Shown here: piece by piece, positions 11,614 through 22,856 of the stretch | Layout: each line of letters begins with the position of its first letter | Position numbering within the stretch: position 1 is the first letter of the stretch | DNA from: Cycas panzhihuaensis | Taxonomy: Eukaryota > Cycadophyta | DNA: 64,000 nt | Reading direction: 5' to 3' | NCBI GenBank assembly: GCA_023213395.1 | Contig: CM041465.1 | Location: 171,313,741-171,377,740 of the forward strand | Notes under the pieces: generated by a model | The model's input: only the letters and a program-made list of their open reading frames with translations | The model's database searches: none | Told to the model about the DNA's origin: nothing | Translations under genes and position numbers: made by a program

Positions 11614-14600
11614 CTATAACCTTAGCAAATCTTCTTTAACTAGACTCAAAATCTCCTCAAGAACTTCCTCCCTCCAAATCCTAGACCTCTTTTGGGTAAC
11701 CCCCCAATTAGCCAGCTTGTCTGCTACTCTATTTGCCTCTCTCTATATATGTTTTACTTGGATGTTCTCCTGTCTCTTAATCTTGTCCTGTATATCTATG
11801 ATTAAGGCAGCCACTCTTTAATAAGGCTCCACTTTCCCATTAACCAAGTTAATCATGTTTAAGGAATCCTCCTCAATGATCAACTTCTCATAGCCTTCCT
11901 CCACGGCCATGTCTACCACTTTCTAAATGGTTGCCATCTTAGCTCTATGATTAGTCTACTTCCCATAGTAGTTTGAAAAGGCCCACCTAACTTTCCCTTT
12001 ATAGTTTCTACAAATGACCCCACTCTAGCCTTACCAAGGTTGCCTTTAGAGGCACCATCAAATTTTCTTTTACCCATGATTCCAAAGGGAGGCTCCAACT
12101 CTAATTCTTTCTTCGATCTCAAGATATTTTGGGTCTTATCCCCCATCTTTCTATTATGGTACTTTCAGTTTCCAAAATATATTCCTCCTCCTTAGGTTTG
12201 GTTGATTCCTTAATCTCAAACATAATAATCTCATAGGTTATGTATTCATCCATCTACTTATCCTAAAAGATCCTCCTATTTCTCTCCTTCCATAGATTCT
12301 ACATTATCATTGGTAACAACATTCACCATATATAAGCTAAGGTCCTGTACTTAAAACGATTAGTCCAACTTGCCAGTTGGTCCTCAAGGGCTTTAGAGAC
12401 CACCCACTAGACTTCAAATTGGATTCATATGAGCTTCTACACCCTTTTGGAATAAGAACAATGAAGGAGTAAGTGATTTATTAACTCCTCTCTGTGTAGA
12501 GCACACACCAATTTACCATTGCAAAACCCCTTTTCATGAGGTTATCCACCATTGAAATCTTATTCCTTAAACATAGCCATTAGAATATAATATTTTTTGG
12601 AATCATGCCCATTTGCCATACCCCATCCAAGAGTGGATGCTTTTGATCTCCCCTTTCTTAACACAAAAATAGATATCCTTCTTTTACCGAGTAGTCCCCT
12701 AAAGGGGATGAGGGGTACACCATTGAGTGCTCAACCACCCTCCTCAAAACATAACAATGATTAATCTCCTTTCTAAAAGCTTCAATATGAGCCTGAGTAA
12801 TTTGTCCCTTTAAAAGCTTATGAAAATCTCTCCACCTCGCTATCCCATCCTAAATTACCCAATAGACCTTCACCTTTGTATCATAGATTCTCTCGCAGGA
12901 GCTTGTAGATGGCCCATTTTCGGTTAGAGCTTGACCTGCCTATCTTTGCACCATACATCCCCCCAAAACTTTATAGAGTTGTCATCCCCCAACTTCCATT
13001 GCACCCTTGTGGCAAGTATCCTACTATAATGTAGAACACTTCTCCATATTAATAATCTAAGGGTGGAGAAAGAATTATCATTTAAGAGATGCCTCTCCTG
13101 AAGATACTTTTGGGACATGATTTTGTCCTATAATCCTCCTTCTTTCTTTACCAACTGTCAGTCAAGTTTAGTCACCAGGGAACTACTAAAAGAGAATAGC
13201 CTCTTAAGATTCAAGCTGCCCACCCATTTAGGTCGGCAGACTTTATTCCAGTCCACTAAATGAATTCTATCATTTTCCTCCACTCTGGACCAAAGAAACT
13301 GCTTATGAATGGATTCTAATATGGGCATAACCTTAAACGGGATCCTTAAGACTGAACTAGGATGCTTTGAAGAGAAGCAGCAACCAATTGTAACTTACCA
13401 ACCTAGCTTAGGAGAGAACCTTTCCAGTTAGCCAACTTTCCTTGCATCCTATCAATTATGGGGTTCTATAACCCCCTTGACATCTTCCCTATAAATAGGG
13501 GCATACCCAAATAGGTGGTTGGGAGTTTACGAATAGGCATCTCAAGAATTTTATTGATTCTCTTTTGGACCCTTTCCTTTATTTATATAAGAAAAAAATT
13601 ACTTTTATTTAGGTTTATCTGTTGATTTCTAGCTTTCTTAAATTTTTCTAGGCCCTCTTTGATCATCCGAGCTTCCTTTAAGGAAGCCTTACCAAGGAAA
13701 ATATTATCATCAACAAATTGATGATGAACTACATTTTAAACTCCCGAGGTAGGCCTGATCCTAATAACTAGCCCCACTCTCCTTGCCATCTCCATTCCCA
13801 TACCCAGTAGCTCAGCCAAAATTATGAAGAGGTAAGGGTATATAGGATCTCCTTGTCTCAACCCTTTAAATCTAGTGAAGAAACTCATTCATATACCATT
13901 CACAAGAACTAATTACTATGGATTTATTATACATATCTTTATCTAGTCTCTCTATTTCTCTTCAAAACCAAAAGCTTTTAAACATTCTAGTAAATAGTCC
14001 TATGAGGCCTGGATGTGCGTCTACGGGATAATCACTAAGCTCGGTAGGAGTGATAATGGTCGATGGTGATATTGAAGGTACAGGCAAAAACCTACAAGCG
14101 AAGAAAGTATCACGCAGGGCGCCCCGTTCACCGGAGCTCGAGTTCGGGACCTGCGGATGATACCCAACTATCTTGAAGTGGCTCTCAATCCAGGAAAAAG
14201 AGAGGGAATATAGGGAGGGTAGCCTGGATAGACTTGAGAGGAAGGTCCTCCCACCCTTGCAGGCCAGAAGGGTAGAAGAGGAATCCTCAAAGGTTTCCCT
14301 ATGATGGAGGGAAATAGACATGGACAAGGTAGGCGAGAGCCTACGATGTAACCGGGTTCCTCTTAGTTATTTGACCAAGCAAATAAGGCCAAGAGTAAGG
14401 GGGAGAGAAAAGGAGAGAGAGACAACTAGACCAAAGTTTCCTTGAATGATTTAAAGAGCAAATGAAAAATGAAAAGGGAATAGGTGTCACACATACAAGT
14501 AAGCAATATCAAACAGAATGAACCGAAAGGGTAAGTTAGGCTTTGTAGGAAAAGGAAAGAGAAGAGTAAGTTTCTTATAATGTCCTTTTCCTATAAGGGG

Positions 14601-17600
14601 TTGAGTATATGACATGCAAGCATACAAGTACAAACAAATGCTACCATTTACCTTTTTATTTTTATATGACCTACTTAGCTAGAACATAGATTCCAAATAA
14701 AAGTAAGAAAGGGAAATGGGGGTTAAAGGAAGGATGTGCGTACCCGAAAGATGTAGCGGCCAATGGGAGGCCTCACCCATGCGCAACGCACATCCTTACA
14801 TCAATCCATGGATGCGTAACCAAGTCTTGACGTGAATGATGGGGGCTTCCTTACCTTCCCCTTTGTGAAAAGAAAGTGGAATAGAAGAAAGCAAAAGCAA
14901 AGAAAAAAAAATGGTAGATCTTACCTGGATCTGGATGTTTTATACCTTTGCGAGAGCACTACACCAACCTGCACATGCGCCAGCTTATCCCTTCCAAGAA
15001 GGAGCTACAAAAGATAAGCTATATATATGCAAGTATATGTGTAATGTTTGTGTTAAAATGTTAGGAGAAACAACTGCTGCAGAAAGCTCCAAAATCCTCT
15101 CTCAAGCAAGCATGTAAATCAAGCCAAACGAAGTGAAGGGAAACCTCAGGATGGCTAACCCTCCACTAGGTTCTCCACACAACTCTCTAGCACAACAAGA
15201 TGAGGGTAAAGGTAACTAAGGATAGCCAAGAGACACAAGGAAAAAAGTGACAAAGCATTAGGGAAATATCCAAGGTGCGGAGTTGCTATGGGAAGCAATT
15301 TGGTGCACAAAACCTTACCAATGTTATCAAGGGATACCCAACAATATAAGGGACACTACGATGGTCCAATCAAGAGGCATGCAGGCCTAGAACTAGCGCA
15401 GAAAGGGGCTGCATATGCTGATAATCCAGCACAGGTCTAGGGCTCACCAACTCGTAATTATCCTAAGAGGAGCATGGAGCAAGAGAAGAGAAGGTGGGAA
15501 GGGGATTACCCTTGGAGAGTAGGACTGAGTGGGGGGATGCCCCACCTTTCTCTCTTCACCCAACCTTTTGGTTCTTCTCCTGTTGCTCCCTTTAGGAAAA
15601 CTAGCAAAGGGAAGGTAGAGACCCAGAAGCAACAAGCCAAACTCAATGAAAAACAAGCTTTGCCATGGTCAAACCTGAAGGAAACATGCAAATAAATCAA
15701 GAAATGGGTCCAATATGGAGATAGCTTACCATAAATCTAGAGAAAAGGGTTTGGAGGACCTGTTGGGCTGATATAGGGTAGGTCTACCCCTGCAACCAGC
15801 GGAGAAGAGGATCCCTATAAGGGTTTGCAGGAGGAATCCCAAGAGACAGTTAAAAGAGACACTTGTTGGGCGAGTTAGAGAAGAACAACACTAAGATTTG
15901 CTTGATAACACCTGGAGAGAGGCTTCCCACCATGGAAGAAGGTTGTTGCTGGTGGATCTTGGCTTAGAGTTGCAGGAAACATAGGCCTACAAGTGCACCT
16001 ATAGCAGGAAGAGAAGAAGAGCAGAAGTTACAGCAGGGAACAGTTGTCTTGAAGAGCAAAAAATGATCTAAGAGACCTCAAAATGATGAGGGTTTTGATA
16101 CTTATATCTATCCTAGCCCTAAGTGAGCGAATAGGGTGCGAATAGGGATGAGGTGGATGTGAAGCCATGTGGCGATTCCATGGGAAATGTGAGAATTACC
16201 ACGGTAGTTTTAAAAAATAACTGACAACAGTCGCACCACGGTAAACTTCGCGGTACCGCTAAGTTTACATCTGTGCGGGACCAAAAATCCAGAATGGAAA
16301 AAATCTAGGTTTCAGGAGCCTTAGGAGGTGATGTGGTAGGCCTGGGAGGGGTTGGACCTCCTGTCTAGGTGGCTGAGACAGTCTAGAATGCACTTGGACA
16401 AAGGCGAGTAGAGCATCAATGGGCAAAGGTCCCAGAAACGAGGTGCTAGAAGCTCAAAGTCGAGGCATGAACGAGTCATACAAACTAAAAGGAACTCGAG
16501 GCGATGTGGAGATAGTGTGGAGGATCATATAGTGCCATGGGGATGCCTACCTTGTGAAAAGGTAGGTCTCGTTGGGTCGTCATAGGCTCACAATACGACA
16601 ATCGGCATGACCGGGCAACAAATGCAAAGTGATCATACAAATGAAGCAGGTAGTTATGCAATGAGGCAATACTTCTATCAACCTTTCCAAAGAAATAGTG
16701 TGAGTGAAAAGGAAGAAGCATACCTAAGCCTACTTGAGTCGACCTATCCGTATCCATTCCCGGTAGCTGGGAAACAAGGCCCTATCGAAAGCTTTAGATA
16801 GATCAATTTTAATTATCATACTTGGCTCTTCACTCTAGTGAGCTGAGTGAACTATTTTATGGATGATGATTATACCATCCATGATTTTCCTTCCCTTCAC
16901 AAAGCCATCTTAGTTAGGGGAAATAATCCCAGAGAGGATTGCCTTGAGTCTATTGCCTGAAATCTTAGTTATAATTTTGCATTTTATATTACACAAACTA
17001 ATAGGCCGAAAATCCTCCATTCTGCGCACTTCCTCCTTCTTCAGGATCAACATAAGGAAAGTGGCTTGCCACTCTCCTAACATCTTCCTATTCTCATAAA
17101 ATCGGTCCATCACCTTCATCATGTCATCCTTAATTATATCCTAATATTCCTAGAAAAACCCCAAGGGAAAACCATCTAACCCAGGCATTTTTTCCTTCTT
17201 CATGCCAAAGATTGACCTTTTTACTCCTCTATAGTAAAAGGGACTATTAGCAATTTGTTCTGCTCCTCATTAACCAAATTAGGAATGACATTTATGAACT
17301 CCTTTCTTACCACTTCATCCTGGTAACCTGGCTTAGTAAGCATCTCCTTGAAATAATCTATTGCAATAATTTTTATTTGTCCTCTACACTAATTTCATGT
17401 CCTTCTCTATTATGCAACTTGTTTATCCTTTTACTAGCTTTATGCTTCATAGCCATCATATAAAAAAAATTTGTATTTATATCCCCTTCAGCCAATTAGA
17501 GAGCCCTAGATTTTTACCTCCAGTGAATCTCCTCCTTCACTAATACATCCTCCAAGTTATTAATGAGGCCTCTTTCCCTTTAGTCTAATACTTAGGACCT

Positions 17601-18563
17601 ACCTTCCTATTGGATCCTTTCCTCAACTATTTTCAACTCCTTGTCTAGATGTTTCTTAATTTTGAAAATGTTTCCATGGATCTCTTTGTTCCACTCTTTT
17701 ACTCTTCTTTTTGTCTAATCCAATTTCTTCAAAAATCTATACATGGCACATCCCATTATTGGGACTTTCTACCATTTTTCAATCAAATCCCTTAGATTTG
17801 GGTGTCTTGTCCATATCATTTCAAACCTGAAAGGTGACCTCACATGCTTGCTAGAATCACTAAAATCCAACAAGAGAGGAGAGTGGTCAGACATCATCTC
17901 CAGGAGAGCTTTCAACTAAATGTTATTATAACAGCTAGCCCATTTATAATTGATTAGCATTCTATTTAATCTCACCTAAATATGATGGCTCCTTATCCTT
18001 TTATTTGTCCAAGTATATTTAGCTCCTATGGGAGGGATATCCATCAGCCTACATTCCTATAGAAAGGAACCCAAATCTAGTATACAGTGCAACCATTCTT
18101 CCTGGCCTCCTTTCTTCTCACCAAGGGATAGTGCCACATTAAAATCTCATACGATCATCCATGGCCCATCCCACTCTTTGTGCTCCTTTAGAATCTTTTC
18201 CTAAAGTAATCTCCTTCCTTTTGCTTGGGTAGGAGCATAAACATTTGTGGCCAACCATCTAACATTAGTCCTTCTACATATGAATTGCAGAGAGATGTAA
18301 TGCTTAATTGACCCAAAGAGCTCCCCAATCCATTCCTTTGGGTTCCATATAACTACCAATCTTCCTAACCCTAGTTGACCATCCATAGTTAGCATCTTTG
18401 CCTTCCTCCAAACTTTATCCTTAACTATTGCTTCGTTTTCCTCTAATAACTTGGTTTCTTATAAAAATAGAATATCTTGTTTTAGGTTCATGCAAAGGTC
18501 CTTCATAACTCTTTATTTGGAGGAAGCATTTATCCCTCAAATATTCAAAGAGAGGAGCTTCAT
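11614..18563 (-). pseudogene. LINE ORF2: endonuclease, RT, RNase H (interrupted)
   Basis: The first Met is at 18561-18563 (MKLLSLNI, as usual for plant L1 endonucleases). The endonuclease spans roughly 18560-17850 and includes NVYAPT and SDHSPLLLDF segments. The RT follows: MEDFRPISLCN near 17000, KIDLSKAFDRA at the solo-LTR junction (16790-16830), LRQGDPIYPYLF near 13850, and the catalytic FVDD near 13700. A zf-RVT-like region lies at 12924-13118. A type I RNase H begins near 12080 (FDGASKGN) and ends with the LLRL stop at 11614. Removing the LTR and one AGGCC copy rejoins the frame across the RT. Many stops (W and Q codons turned to stops) show long decay. It supplied both enzymes for target-primed reverse transcription. 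Confidence 0.85.
14010..16776 (-). repeat. Solo LTR of the Tat-type Gypsy family (2767 bp)
   Basis: The plus-strand view runs from TGGATGTGCG to CTGGGAAACA. It is the reverse complement of the LTRs of Gyp+. The 5-bp duplication AGGCC sits on both sides (14005-14009 and 16777-16781), and the LINE RT reading frame resumes across it. No internal region remains, so this is a product of LTR-LTR recombination. The promoter-side palindrome found in sister LTRs is degenerate here (about 16117-16136). Confidence 0.92.
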
Positions 18564-18579
18564 CTCTTCCTCCTGCTCC

Positions 18580-19836
18580 TCTAACTTTCACCTCCTTCTT
18601 CCTTTAGGGGCTCCCTAACTTCATCTTTAGTCCTTAATCTTGGTCCCTCATAGGCCCCTTCTTTTAGAGTTCTCTGACATGCTTGATCTGTTTGTGAATT
18701 TGCCTACCTCTCTCTTATCATCTTAAGAGTATACCTTCCCACTATTTTGTCAGCTCCTACATCAGGTCGTTTACATTATTATAATCCTCTTTGATCCTCT
18801 AAAGAGTCCTTCTCTTTAGCCTTCTAGATCCTCTTAAGGCACCCTATAGCCTCCTATCTCAGGTTGACAGGCTCCTCCTCTGGCCTTTCCTATTCCTCTT
18901 GGTAGAGACCAACCCCTTCCTCCATACTTTTATCTTTCTGGTGGCCCTCTCCCTCCTCTAGGAGTGTATCCTCCTCTTCTAGGTTAAGAATAGCCTTATC
19001 CTTCTTAGGCTTCTCTTGGAGGCAAACTACTTCCACCTAGTTCTGTAATGGTTTAGGCTTATTCATTTATGTAACTTGGGGTCCTTCTTCCTCCTACCTC
19101 TCTATATCTTCCTTCCTTTCCCCTGGGCATTTTTGAGATAAGTGGAAAATTGTTCTACATGAAGAGCACCTGATATTTTTTATTTCATAGATCAGAGGTT
19201 GTTATCTACTCCATTCTTTAGATTCCATCTACACACTGTACAAGAAAGTCTTGTCCAATCTAATCAATACACATAATCTAGTATTAACCAGTTTGCTCTT
19301 ATTTTTAGTAATAAGTCAATAGTCAGAAGAGGTCTTATTACTTTCGTAACTCTTTTTATGACATCTAAGTCCCACACTTGTAAGGGGAAACTTAGAAGTT
19401 ATACCTAGATTGGTACTTGCTTTATAACTGGCACCGTCAGATCAAAGTCTGGGTGCCATTTTTCTAAGAATAAAGCCTTTCTCCCAATGACCCAAGGGGA
19501 TTTTAAAAGAATGCTAACCATGTCCTCCTAGTTAGAAAATTTAAATAGAACATAACCACTTCATAGGGCCATCAACTCTACTAAATTCCTTCTTTTCCAT
19601 TTGGTCTTAGTCTAACTCCTTATGATATCAAGCCTGGGTCTAAGTTCTGAGAACCTACCTATAAGGCTATACTCCCAATGTTTCTTTATTCTTTCTAGAA
19701 TTTTCTTAGGTATAGGAATTCTAATAGTCTAATCTTACTTTATGGGGGTTATATCATAAGATTTAGGTTCTTCATTTCTAAGGGCTTCCAGGTAAGTCCT
19801 TCTTGAGGAAGGACTATGAGTCTAGTTAAGTAACAT
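18580..19836 (-). pseudogene. LINE ORF1 with DUF4283-like domain
   Basis: The likely Met is at 19834-19836. The central part reads RFSELRPRLDIIRS, LVELMALRSGYVLFKF, PWVIGRKALFLEKWHPDF and VPVIKQVPIWV-like blocks, the hallmark order of the DUF4283 domain in plant L1 ORF1 (a putative RNA-binding, gag-like protein). A degenerate CCHC knuckle follows near 19140-19180, then a Glu-rich charged tail. Several in-frame stops and no clean C-terminus are present, so the lower limit is approximate. It lies just upstream of ORF2 on the same strand. Confidence 0.7.
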
Positions 19837-20250
19837 AGTTCCTTATTCTATTATAGCTTTAAGATATAAAGAAAGAAAAAAACCATAAGATATTTAATAA
19901 AAGCTATACATTCCTTCATAGCTACATCTATTATAAATCATAAAGACCTCACCTGGTGTATGGAGAAGATAACTGACATGATTCTCTTCCCTTCCTTGTG
20001 CAGGCAACTGATGCATCAACAAGTCTAACCTCCAAAGTATTGATCTTCTATTTTATCCTCTGAGTTGATGTGAGAAACCAGATCTGCTTATTTTACACTT
20101 CATATACCGTCAGTTCCCAGGATCAACCTCACCATTATCTCCTCCCATCTTATTAGGCTTATCTGATCTATGCTCCATTAAACAAGGGGATGGTAACTGC
20201 ACCCAAACTAACTTTTCAAAACCCTAGATCCATGATGCAAAACTATCTAC

Positions 20251-20591
20251 CTTTCTCTAAAGAATGACTCCCTCACTGTAACCTACCCAGATAGAAATAT
20301 TAAGGTGCCATGCTTGGGAGAGATAATGACTCCCTCTGTTTCCACTCTACAATGCTCGATGATACCCCATAGGTGTGCCTTTTATATCCCAATTCCTCTT
20401 AGACAGAGTTACCCCTCTATGGATTTGGCTTGGCATCGGTGCGGACGTCCTTCTCCCATCTGGTACCAGTTACAAGTACCCCTCGCTTGAGTATTTGTCA
20501 TGTAATGACCTCCTGCCAGTTGAAACCTTAGTATATCACATATGTAGAGCTCTTGTAGTAAAAAAAAAAAATGCAACACTGGGATCCTTAA
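20251..20591. other. Unassigned flank between LINE and CopA
   Basis: About 340 bases with no reading frame or motif I recognise. It may include the 5' UTR of the LINE. It has a short A-tract at 20559-20570. Confidence 0.3.
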
Positions 20592-21035
20592 TGTCAGAAT
20601 AGGTATCATGCACAATGTCATAGGATCAAGAAGTCAAGAAAACATAGGTAAAGAGACATTGCACATGTACACAGAATTTGACAGGTGGAAAACCCCTTAT
20701 AGGGAAGAAAAACCACCTCCTAAGCTAAGAATTTATTAATATCAGAAACTATATATAGAACCTTGATAAGAATACCCTCTAAATACAACAAACCAGCCTT
20801 TGAAATAGGCTTTGAACAATGTCCTAGATTCTCGGAACCACTTCCTAGAATCTAGGAGAGGGTATTTGTAACAAGAGAGGTTCGTTGAAATGGTCAGTTG
20901 CGCATTTCAACGACCTTCACATAATAATTAAATAATAACATACATTAAACATTTACATAACTTAAATTTATAATTATACATGTGACATAAAGATAAAGTA
21001 ACAATAAAATAAAACTAACATTAATAATCCTAGCA
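20592..21035 (-). repeat. CopA 3' LTR (444 bp)
   Basis: The plus-strand view runs from TGTCAGAATAGG to CCTAGCA. It matches 63568-64000 closely. It contains a hairpin at about 20880-20917 with arms GGTTCGTTGAAATG and CATTTCAACGACC. The adjoining polypyrimidine TCCCTCTTT (21036-21044) is the complement of the polypurine tract for plus-strand priming. Confidence 0.88.
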
Positions 21036-21079
21036 TCCCTCTTTAATGTTAGCTTTTATAATATAGAAAAAGAAGGTCT

Positions 21080-21933
21080 TCATCATGTTTCCCTTTTGAT
21101 GGAGACTTCTTTTATCTTTAACAAATCTCTCAGGTTTACAAACTTGACTTCAGTCAAAGACTTGGTAAGTACATCAGCAACTTGTACATCTGTAGGACAA
21201 TAAAACAAATGAACAATATTATCAGTAACAAGATTACGAATAAAATGCTAATGTAATTCTATGTGTTTAGTTGTAGAATGTGCAACAGGATTTGTAGCAA
21301 TAGCAATAGCACCTTGATTATCAACTTTAAGTTCTATAGAAGAGTTAGGAGACAGACCAATTTCATTTAGAAGAGATTTGAGCCAAAGTGTTTCTTTACT
21401 GGCTTCAACAAGTGCTCAATATTCAGCTTCAGTCATTGATAAAGCTAGTGCCTATATTTTTTTACTAGACTAAGTAATGGGTGAAGAATCTAGAAAAAAT
21501 ATATAATCTGATGTAGATTTACGATCATTTGTGTCGCTTGTCCAATCTGAATCAGTATATCCAATTAAGGTTAAAGCTTTATTGCAAGAATGATAAGTTA
21601 GTCCATAAAAAATAGTGTTTTTAAGATATCGAAGTATACGTTTAGCAGCTTTCCAATGTGATTAATGTGGCTTTTGCATATAGCATAAATATAAAGCAAC
21701 AACATAAGATATATTAGGGTGGGTATGAGTTAAATAAATAAGGCTATCAATAAGTTGCCTATATAAGATTGGATCACACAAAGGTGTGGAACAATCAGTA
21801 GATAGTTTTGCTCTTGATTGTAAAGGATTAGAGATGGGTTTAACATTTTCCATGTTAAACTATTTAATTGAGTCTAAAATATATTTTAATTGGGATATAG
21901 TTATTTTTGAATCATGTTGATAAATTTATAATC
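21080..21933 (-). pseudogene. CopA pol, C-terminal part: RT end and RNase H
   Basis: The minus-strand frame continues the RT from the Gyp- junction (IYQHDSKITISQ, then a KYILDSIK segment), through ENVKPISNPLQS and the LIYLTHTHPNISY block (21662-21853), to RNase H. The RNase H end reads DVQVADVLTKSLT and KFVNLRDLL, the standard Copia C-terminus, just before the 3' LTR. Several stops are present, including CAA to TAA at the junction and TGG to TAG. Confidence 0.8.
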
Positions 21934-22210
21934 TAGAGTCACGTCTGCGGGATGGTCACTATACTTAGTAGGGGTTAAGGTGGTCAATGACTAATAATGG
22001 AATGTAAATAGGATCCTATAAGCGGAAGAGAACACTACACAGGGCATCCGTGCGCTAGAGCACGAGTTCGGGACCCACGAATGGTGCCTAACTTCCTTAG
22101 AGTAGCTTTCACTTTTGGTTTTGAGGGGCGAGATACACGTAGGGATATCTCGGGTAATCCTAAACGATGAGGTCCTCCCACCCCTAGATGGCCGGAAGGG
22201 AGGAGGACGT
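21934..22210 (-). repeat. Gyp- 3' LTR, left part
   Basis: This is homologous to the start of the solo LTR (14010 onward) and to 46488 onward. It is interrupted at 22210 by Gyp+. The LTR resumes at 38981. The flanks GACGT and GACAC are a diverged 5-bp duplication. The uninterrupted sister at about 46733-46745 reads GAGGC at that spot. Confidence 0.85.
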
Positions 22211-22659
22211 TGTTTCCTGACTACTCAGAATGGATATGGAGAGGTCGACTTAGGTAAGTGTAGGTATGTTTCTCACTCTACTTTTGCTTCTTGTGAGGAG
22301 TACTTGCTTGCATGCTACATGTTTTTCATAGATGGTTTGCACCATCTACATCTCTTTAGCCTATGACGACTATAGTGGGGGCACGCTTCCAATAAGTGTG
22401 GCACCCCGGTGGCTGCGTCACCTCCCGCAATCTTCTCTACTCCCCTTAAGGCATATTCGACTTATGTGATGATTATTTATTATGTTGGTTTATCACCACT
22501 TAGTCTCCTTGTTGTGTCCTTGAGCCTCTTGATTATTTTTTGTGGTTCTTGGTCCTTTGTTTGCCCCTGGGCAGGTGGGCCCGCCCCCTTACCGGCCTCC
22601 TAGTGCCCTAGCCCACATCCCTGGCTGGCTGTTTGGGCCAGTTTGGCCCTCTGGCACCA

Positions 22660-22740
22660 CACCGCGGCAGAGTTCGCAGTACCGCGATATTTATTACGGT
22701 ATCACGATTTGTACCACGGTGCGACTGTTATAAACTATTT
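22660..22740 (+). promoter_or_regulatory. GC-rich CGCGGTACCGCG-like cluster in LTR U3
   Basis: This stretch carries closely spaced variants of the palindrome CGCGGTACCGCG (for example ACCGCGGCAGAG, AGTACCGCGAT and ACCACGGTGCG). All LTR copies of the family retain it in degraded form. A related block occurs inside the element at 34370-34420 and 43390-43500. It lies about 110-190 bases upstream of the TATA box. Confidence 0.45.
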
Positions 22741-22818
22741 TTTAAACTCACTGTGGTAATTCTCACATTTATTGTAGAATTGCCACGTGTCCTTCAACCC
22801 ACCTCAGTGCCAGTCGAG

Positions 22819-22856
22819 CCCTAATCACTTGATTAGGGTTGGGGCTGAGTATTTAA
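22819..22856 (+). promoter_or_regulatory. LTR promoter: telo-box palindrome plus TATA
   Basis: A perfect inverted repeat CCCTAATC-ACTT-GATTAGGG (22819-22838) is followed 11 bases later by TATTTAA (22850-22856). The arms contain the plant telo-box core. Sister LTRs keep the arms while the four-base spacer differs. This is the likely start region for genomic RNA. Confidence 0.65.

Larger units (their letters stand above)
11440..20250 (-). mobile_element. L1-type LINE, degenerate, split by a solo LTR
   Basis: This is a non-LTR retrotransposon on the minus strand. From its 5' side (right) it has ORF1 with a DUF4283-like domain, ORF2 with endonuclease, reverse transcriptase and RNase H, a 3' UTR (11452-11613) and a poly-A tail seen as poly-T at 11440-11451. 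The 5' end near 20250 is approximate and I found no target duplication. A Gypsy solo LTR (14010-16776) interrupts ORF2. Stops and frameshifts are scattered, so it is immobile. Confidence 0.85.
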
